Positions 56,555-64,000 of a stretch of 64,000 bases of DNA are shown piece by piece. The position numbers and the translations under genes were made by a program. Below the pieces are notes generated by a model. That model saw nothing but the letters and a program-made list of their open reading frames with translations. It was not told the DNA's origin and made no database searches. The stretch is taken from the NCBI RefSeq assembly GCF_003634315.1, contig NZ_RBXL01000001.1, forward strand, positions 1,534,501-1,598,500, given 5' to 3'. Each line of letters begins with the position of its first letter. Position 1 is the first letter of the stretch. This DNA comes from Thiocapsa rosea (lineage in GTDB: Bacteria; Pseudomonadota; Gammaproteobacteria; Chromatiales; Chromatiaceae).

Positions 56555-56638
56555 TAAACCGCATCCCCGCGAAGGGTCGTGGATGCACCAAGCGTCGAAT
56601 TCACTCGAAAGTGAGCATCTCGCTCTGGACGCGGTTGA
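56555..56638. repeat. Inverted-repeat mini-element, copy H (84 bp)
   Basis: Left end TAAACCGCATC (56555-56565), right end GACGCGGTTGA (56628-56638). Its reverse complement aligns with copy D almost end to end. It lies between the CDF stop codon (56640-56642) and that gene's terminator. Confidence 0.88.
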
Positions 56639-56639
56639 G

Positions 56640-57794
56640 TTACCCGAACAGGATGCGCACATCGCGGAAGGCCGGCTCGTCCTTGATCGCTGCGGCGAGC
56701 CGCTCGCGCAGAGCGGCCACATCCGCACCCTGTCGTCGGCACGCGGCAAGCGGAAAATGGACCTCGATATCGATTTGGCCTCGGAGATAATGGAAGACCA
56801 TTCGTTCACGCTCGTTTGCCTCCGGAATCGCCGACCAAAGCGACGCGAGGCGAGCAAGCGCCTCGGCTCGGAGCGGAAGGCCGACCGGGGGAGGAAACCG
56901 ATCGTCGTCTTCGGGATCAATATGTACGGTCACATCGGTGATCTCGTCGATCTCACGCTTGAGCCGATGCTCCACCAGAAGGCTGATCATATGCCCTTCG
57001 GAGACGCTGACGAGGGGATCGACCAGGACGTGGACGTCGGCCGAAACCTGTCCGGCATAGCGGCGCGTGCGCAGCATATGGATATCGCGCACGCCTCCGA
57101 CCGAGCGAATCGTCTCCTTGACCGCGTTCAGCCGCTCGGATTCCAGCCCGGTATCGACAAGTTCATTGATCGCTTCCCAGCCGAGCTCCCAACCGATCTT
57201 TGCAATCATGATCGCGACCACGACGGCTGCGATCGCATCCAGATAGGCCAAGCCCGCCATGGTCCCGGCAATCCCGACCAGTACGACCACTGAAGAAACC
57301 GCGTCTGTACGATGATGCCAGGCGTTGGCGCGCAGCAAATCCGACTTGACCCGCTTGGCATAGCCGAGCGTCCACCAGTAGAGCCATTCCTTGACCAGGA
57401 TCGATGCCAGAGCCGCAAGCAGGGTCAATGGCTCCGGCTGGAGCAAGGCCGCCGGCTGGAACAGGCGCTCGATGGAATCCCACGCAATGCCGACCGCCAC
57501 CGCGATGAGCAGCAAACCCAGCAGGAGGGTTGCAACCGTTTCGTAACGGGCGTGCCCGTACGGATGATCGTGATCGGGTCCCTGACTGGCTCGGCGACCG
57601 GCCAACAGGACCAGCAGATCGGACAGCAGATCCGAGAGTGAATGGATCCCGTCGGCAACCAGCGCTTGAGAGTGTCCGAATACCCCTGCGATGATCTTCA
57701 CGACGGACAACACGAGATTGATCGCCGCCCCGACGACGGCCGTGTGCGTCACGGCGTGGCGGCGTTCGGCTGACGCGTCTTTGGGCGTGCGCAT
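56640..57794 (-). CDS. Cation diffusion facilitator metal exporter with extended C terminus
   Basis: 384 residues from the ATG at 57794. Six membrane helices (about residues 20-220) carry the paired metal motifs ADGIHSLSDLLSD and WHHRTDAVSS (HxxxD each). The cytoplasmic dimerisation domain (SADVHVLVDPLVSVSEGHMISLLVEHRL, ITDVTVHIDPEDD) follows. Unusually, about 85 more residues form what looks like a second such domain (GQIDIEVHFPL, LRERLAAAIKDEPAFRDVRILF). The protein should export Zn2+, Fe2+ or Mn2+ by proton antiport; the metal cannot be told. It stands alone, divergent from glyQ, with its own terminator. Confidence 0.9.
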   Translation of the reverse strand: MRTPKDASAERRHAVTHTAVVGAAINLVLSVVKIIAGVFGHSQALVADGIHSLSDLLSDLLVLLAGRRASQGPDHDHPYGHARYETVATLLLGLLLIAVAVGIAWDSIERLFQPAALLQPEPLTLLAALASILVKEWLYWWTLGYAKRVKSDLLRANAWHHRTDAVSSVVVLVGIAGTMAGLAYLDAIAAVVVAIMIAKIGWELGWEAINELVDTGLESERLNAVKETIRSVGGVRDIHMLRTRRYAGQVSADVHVLVDPLVSVSEGHMISLLVEHRLKREIDEITDVTVHIDPEDDDRFPPPVGLPLRAEALARLASLWSAIPEANERERMVFHYLRGQIDIEVHFPLAACRRQGADVAALRERLAAAIKDEPAFRDVRILFG

Positions 57795-58022
57795 GGCGGG
57801 AGGAATCAAGGTTGCGTTTGGAGGCCGGCTCGGGGCCGAGGATTCGAGCGGTCGATTGCGCTAGGGTACCAGGCGATGGCGCGTTTTGCGCGCACGGGCG
57901 GCCGCGGCGACACGCCATCGCGGATCGGAGGCCATCGGCGATCGCTGTAACTTTGGCGCGATCTCGCCGTTCGGCGCTATACTGCTGGATTTTCGTCAAC
58001 ACTGGGCCGAAGGAGTACGATC

Positions 58023-58928
58023 TTGAGTCTCGATCGCGAGGATGTCTCGACCTTTCAGGGCCTCGTTTTTGCCCTCGAGCGTTATTGGGCCGAGCAGGGA
58101 TGCGTCATCCTTCAGCCACTCGACATGGAAGTGGGCGCGGGAACCTTCCATCCGGCAACCTTTCTGCGATCCATCGGGCCAGAGCCTTGGCGCAGCGCCT
58201 ACGTCCAGCCTTCGCGTCGACCGACCGACGGGCGTTACGGCGAGAATCCGAACCGCCTCCAGCATTACTACCAATACCAGGTCGTGCTGAAACCCTCGCC
58301 GCTCGAGATTCAGGATCTTTATCTCGACTCGCTGCGCCGTCTCGGGATCGATCCGCTCGTGCATGATATCCGATTTGTCGAAGACAACTGGGAATCCCCA
58401 ACCTTGGGTGCTTGGGGGCTCGGCTGGGAGGTTTGGCTCAACGGGATGGAGGTGACGCAGTTCACCTATTTCCAGCAGGTGGGAGGTATCGATTGTCGGC
58501 CGGTGACCGGCGAGATCACCTATGGCCTCGAACGGATCGCCATGTACCTGCAGGGTGTGGAGAGCGTCTACGATCTGATCTGGAGCCAGACCCCGGCGGG
58601 CGTCGTCACCTACGGCGATGTCTATCATCAAAACGAGGTCGAGCAGTCCGCCTACAACTTCGAGCACGCCGACGTCGATGCCTTGTTCAAGCAGTTCGAC
58701 ACCTGCGAGGCGGTGAGCGCCGCCATGGTCGAGAAGGGGCTCCCGCTGCCGGCCTACGAGCACGTCTTGAAGGCATCGCACACCTTCAACCTGCTCGATG
58801 CGCGCGGCGCGATCTCGGTCACCGAGCGGCAGCGGTTCATCCTGCGGGTGCGCACCCTTTCGCGAGCCGTCGCCCAGGCTTATTTCGACCGCCGGGAGGC
58901 CCTCGGCTTCCCGATGCTGACCCGCTAA
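58023..58928 (+). CDS. glyQ: Glycyl-tRNA synthetase alpha subunit GlyQ
   Basis: 301 residues from a TTG at 58023 with AAGGAG ten bases upstream. It forms the catalytic class II core: [97 protein letters not shown]. It works as an alpha2-beta2 enzyme with GlyS, whose gene starts 12 bases after the stop. Confidence 0.97.
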   Translation: MSLDREDVSTFQGLVFALERYWAEQGCVILQPLDMEVGAGTFHPATFLRSIGPEPWRSAYVQPSRRPTDGRYGENPNRLQHYYQYQVVLKPSPLEIQDLYLDSLRRLGIDPLVHDIRFVEDNWESPTLGAWGLGWEVWLNGMEVTQFTYFQQVGGIDCRPVTGEITYGLERIAMYLQGVESVYDLIWSQTPAGVVTYGDVYHQNEVEQSAYNFEHADVDALFKQFDTCEAVSAAMVEKGLPLPAYEHVLKASHTFNLLDARGAISVTERQRFILRVRTLSRAVAQAYFDRREALGFPMLTR

Positions 58929-58940
58929 CGGGAGACGACT

Positions 58941-61031
58941 TTGGACGCAACCAGTAACCTTCTGGTCGAGATCGGGACCGAAGAACTCCCTCCGACCGCT
59001 TTGCTCGCACTCTCGAACGCCTTTGCCGGGTGTTTTCGCGAGCAACTCGACGGCGCCGGCATCGGCTTCGAGACGATCGAGCCCTTCGCCTCGCCACGTC
59101 GACTTGCCCTTTTGGTGCGAGGCATTCTGACCCGGCAGCCCGATCGGGAGATCCTGCGGCGGGGACCTGCCGTGCAATCCGCGTTCGGGCCCGACGGGCT
59201 GCCGACCAAGGCCGCCTTGGGTTTCGCCGGGTCGTGCGGTGTGCCGGTCGATGCTCTCGCTCGCGAGGTCACGGACAAGGGCGAATGGCTGGCATTCCGA
59301 AGCACGCTGTCCGGCGCGCTCACGACCTCCCTGGTGCCGGATGTGACCGAAGCCGCGCTGGCCCGACTTCCCATCCCCAAACGAATGCGTTGGGGCGAGG
59401 GCTCGGAAGAGTTCGTCCGCCCGGTCCACTGGGTCTGCTTACTCCTGGGGACCGAAGCGATACCGGGGCGTATCCTGGGCACCGAGGCCGGTCGCCACAC
59501 GCACGGACATCGCTTTCATCACCCCGACCCGATCAACGTCCCCGACGCGACGGAATACGCCGAACTCCTGCGCTCGCGGGGTTCGGTCGAGCCGGATTTC
59601 AAACGGCGGCGGGATCTGGTACGCAGCCAGGTCGAGGCGCTGGCCGCGGCGAATGGTTTGCGCGCACGGGTCGATGACGCGCTGCTCGACGAGGTCACGG
59701 CCTTGGTGGAATGGCCAAGCGCGATTCTGGGCCACTTCGACGCGGCCTACCTCGCCATTCCCCCCGAGGTTCTGATCGAGACGATGCGCTCGAATCAAAA
59801 ATACTTCCCGGTCGAGGACACCTCGGGTGTCTTGCAAGCTTCCTTCATCACCGTGGCCAACATCGAGAGCCGAGATCCGGATCAGGTCCGTGCCGGCAAC
59901 GAGCGCGTGATCCGTCCGCGTTTCGCGGATGCGGCCTTTTTTTGGGCCCAAGACCTCAAACAACCGTTGGAAGGATATGCCCAACGGCTCGAGACCGTTG
60001 TCTTCCAGGATCGGCTCGGCACGGTCGCCGAGAAGAGCGCCCGAGTAGCGCGCCTGGCACGTGATCTGGCGTCCTCGATCGGGGTCGATCCGGATCTCGC
60101 TGCCCGCGCCGCTCGGCTCTCACGCTGCGATCTGGTCACCTCAATGGTCTACGAGTTTCCCGGCCTTCAGGGGACGATGGGGCGCTATTACGCCGAGCAC
60201 GCGAACGAAGATCCCTGTGTCTGCGCTGCCATGGAAGAGCAGTATCTGCCGAGGTTCGCAGGCGATGTCCTTCCGACGAGCCCGTGCGGAAGGGTCCTGG
60301 CGATCGCCGATCGGGTCGATACCCTGGTCGGGATATTCGGCATCGGCTTGCGTCCCACCGGGGCCAAAGACCCTTACGGGCTGCGACGTGCGTCGATCGG
60401 CGTGCTGCGCATCCTAATCGAGACCCCCTTGGAGCTCGATCTACGCGAGCTGATTGCTTCGGCGGCATCCGCCTATCCGCAGGGCCTCTTGAGCAAGGAT
60501 GTCGAGGCTGCTGCGCTGGCGTATGTGATCGATCGTTTGCGCGGCTACTACCATGAGCGTGGTGTCTCCGCGGATACGATCGAGGCGGTGCTCCACACGG
60601 GTGTCACTCGACCGACCGATCTGGATGCCCGTCTGGCGGCCGTCACGGCCTTCCGATCCATGAGCGGGTCGGCATCCCTCGCAGCGGCAAACAAGCGCAT
60701 CCGCAACATCTTAAGCAAGGCAGGGGTCGACATCGAATTCGGCTCGGAGTGTCCGCAAACCAACGGGCAACTGCTCAAAGAGCCTGCCGAGATCCGACTT
60801 GCCGCTCGGGTCGAGGAGCTCTCCTCGCTGGTCGTACCCCTCGCCCGTTCCCGTGACTATGTCGGGGTGTTGCATCGTTTATCCGACCTCGAAACCGATC
60901 TCGAAGCCTTTTTCGACCAGGTGATGGTCATGGTGGAGGACCCGGATATCCGCGAGAACCGCATCCGACTGCTCAGTTCACTGGCGGGATTGTTCCTCCT
61001 GGTTGCGGATATTTCCCGTCTCCAAGAATGA
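58941..61031 (+). CDS. glyS: Glycyl-tRNA synthetase beta subunit GlyS
   Basis: 696 residues from a TTG at 58941 with GGGAGA upstream. It starts NLLVEIGTEELPP and contains FASPRRLALLV, KRMRWGEG, FVRPVHWV, HRFHHP and the HD-like region (FPGLQGTMGRYYAEHANED). The anticodon-binding C-terminal domain has LRRASIGVLRILIE and ends with NRIRLLSSLAGLFLLVADIS. It binds tRNA-Gly and completes the synthetase with GlyQ. Confidence 0.97.
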   Translation: MDATSNLLVEIGTEELPPTALLALSNAFAGCFREQLDGAGIGFETIEPFASPRRLALLVRGILTRQPDREILRRGPAVQSAFGPDGLPTKAALGFAGSCGVPVDALAREVTDKGEWLAFRSTLSGALTTSLVPDVTEAALARLPIPKRMRWGEGSEEFVRPVHWVCLLLGTEAIPGRILGTEAGRHTHGHRFHHPDPINVPDATEYAELLRSRGSVEPDFKRRRDLVRSQVEALAAANGLRARVDDALLDEVTALVEWPSAILGHFDAAYLAIPPEVLIETMRSNQKYFPVEDTSGVLQASFITVANIESRDPDQVRAGNERVIRPRFADAAFFWAQDLKQPLEGYAQRLETVVFQDRLGTVAEKSARVARLARDLASSIGVDPDLAARAARLSRCDLVTSMVYEFPGLQGTMGRYYAEHANEDPCVCAAMEEQYLPRFAGDVLPTSPCGRVLAIADRVDTLVGIFGIGLRPTGAKDPYGLRRASIGVLRILIETPLELDLRELIASAASAYPQGLLSKDVEAAALAYVIDRLRGYYHERGVSADTIEAVLHTGVTRPTDLDARLAAVTAFRSMSGSASLAAANKRIRNILSKAGVDIEFGSECPQTNGQLLKEPAEIRLAARVEELSSLVVPLARSRDYVGVLHRLSDLETDLEAFFDQVMVMVEDPDIRENRIRLLSSLAGLFLLVADISRLQE

Positions 61032-61084
61032 TGGATGGGTCAACTCAACGGGCGGTTGCGTTTTGATGTACGAGGGCGGCAGTG

Positions 61085-61622
61085 ATGGTTGATCGGGTCG
61101 TGATTCTGGATCGTGACGGCGTCATCAACGAGGATTCGGAGCATTTCGTCAAATCCATCGACGAATGGATCCCTTTGGCGGGCAGCATTGATGCGATCGT
61201 GCGTCTCTCCCACGCAGGCTATCGGGTGGCCGTCGCGACAAATCAGTCCGGGTTGGCGCGCGGTCTGCTGACACCGGCGGACCTCGATGCCATGCACCGC
61301 AAGCTTCGGGATCTCCTGGCCGAGCAAGGAGGACGGATCGAGATGATCGTCTATTGTCCGCATGGACCCGATGCCGGCTGCGAATGCCGCAAACCGAAAC
61401 CCGGCATGCTCGAGGAGATCGGAAGGCGACTCTCGGTGAATCTTGCCGGCGTACCCTTTGTCGGCGACTCGCTCGGCGACATCGTTGCGGCGAGGGCTGC
61501 CGGGGCCGATCCCTGGATGGTTCGCACGGGAAAAGGGGAAGGCACACTGGCGAGCGGATCCCCTGACCTCGTCGGAGTTCCCGCCTATGCCGACCTCGCG
61601 TCCGTCGCCGACGCACTTCTCC

Positions 61623-61630
<8 letters not shown>
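61085..61630 (+). CDS. gmhB: D-glycero-beta-D-manno-heptose 1,7-bisphosphate 7-phosphatase GmhB
   Basis: 181-residue HAD phosphatase of LPS inner-core heptose synthesis. The nucleophile motif is ILDRDGVINED, motif 2 is ATNQSGLARG and motif 4 is FVGDSLGDIVAARAAG. The zinc-binding loop CPHGPDAGCECRKPKPGM is intact. The ATG at 61085 is preferred over the overlapping GTG at 61082. It is placed after glyQS as in Pseudomonas and relatives. It overlaps plsC by 8 bases. Confidence 0.94.

Positions 61631-64000
<2,370 letters not shown>

Noticed and set aside
57296-57305. AAACCGCGTC inside the CDF gene, and a similar word at 54191-54202 inside the DUF4124 gene
   Set aside because: Both lie in conserved or ordinary coding sequence with no matching inverse end about 85 bp away.

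Overview
The window is GC-rich chromosomal DNA from a gammaproteobacterium. The housekeeping gene set, the pilM-Q/aroK/aroB/gltBD order, a GlyQ/GlyS-GmhB-PlsC-GyrB block and several sulfur-linked clues point to a purple sulfur bacterium of the Chromatiaceae (Thiocapsa/Thiocystis-like). The genus is inference from protein resemblance, not a search. No rRNA, tRNA, CRISPR array, prophage or intact transposase gene was found. Nearly everything is core genome; the unusual part lies between the genes.

Layout. 1-2 kb: the 3' end of a DUF2950 gene and hemE (minus strand). 2.0-2.6 kb: a 580-bp divergent gap with two perfect DnaA boxes, an AT-rich stretch and a hairpin, which looks like a replication origin or a DnaA-controlled promoter. 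2.6-29.3 kb, nearly all plus strand: uvrD, an S1-domain protein, an orphan TRAP binding protein coupled to hemW, rpmE, an LDH-like malate dehydrogenase with citrate synthase, pilMNOPQ (type IV pilus alignment complex and secretin), aroK-aroB, gltB-gltD, and two PilT/PilU-type retraction ATPases. One minus-strand nucleotidyltransferase-like gene interrupts this run. 29.3-43.5 kb, minus strand: a complete Xps-type type II secretion operon in the order E-F-G-H-I-J-K-L-M-N-D, preceded in overlapping frames by a WbpM-like sugar dehydratase and a WecA/WbpL-like glycosyltransferase. 43.5-47.1 kb, minus strand: a DJ-1 protein, the protease CtpA and the amidase activator EnvC. 47.3-50.4 kb: an ArsR-type repressor with two cysteines spaced as in persulfide sensors, then yibN(rhodanese)-secB-gpsA with convergent trmL. 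50.5-56.1 kb: two small unknown genes, then ntrC, ntrB, a DUF4124 gene and glnA. 56.6-64 kb: a CDF metal exporter, then glyQ-glyS-gmhB-plsC converging on gyrB, which runs off the window.

The most striking feature is a dispersed family of 84-89 bp elements bounded by 11-bp inverted repeats (TAAACCGCGTC ... GACGCGGTTTA, with coordinated variants). There are eight full copies and about six halves, remnants or deletion derivatives, in at least two sequence subfamilies. They occur only between genes, often in pairs, and their ends supply the stop codons of hemE, gltA, gspE, plsC, gyrB and apparently gpsA and trmL. I know of no description of this family. It may be a miniature inverted-repeat transposable element domesticated as a gene-end or terminator module.

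Several parts form functional units. PilM-Q with the two retraction ATPases make and work pili. GspD-N secretes folded exoproteins, and its operon also carries genes for polysaccharide initiation. NtrBC, GlnA and GltBD form the ammonium assimilation circuit. YibN, SecB and GpsA sit next to a probable sulfur-responsive regulator.
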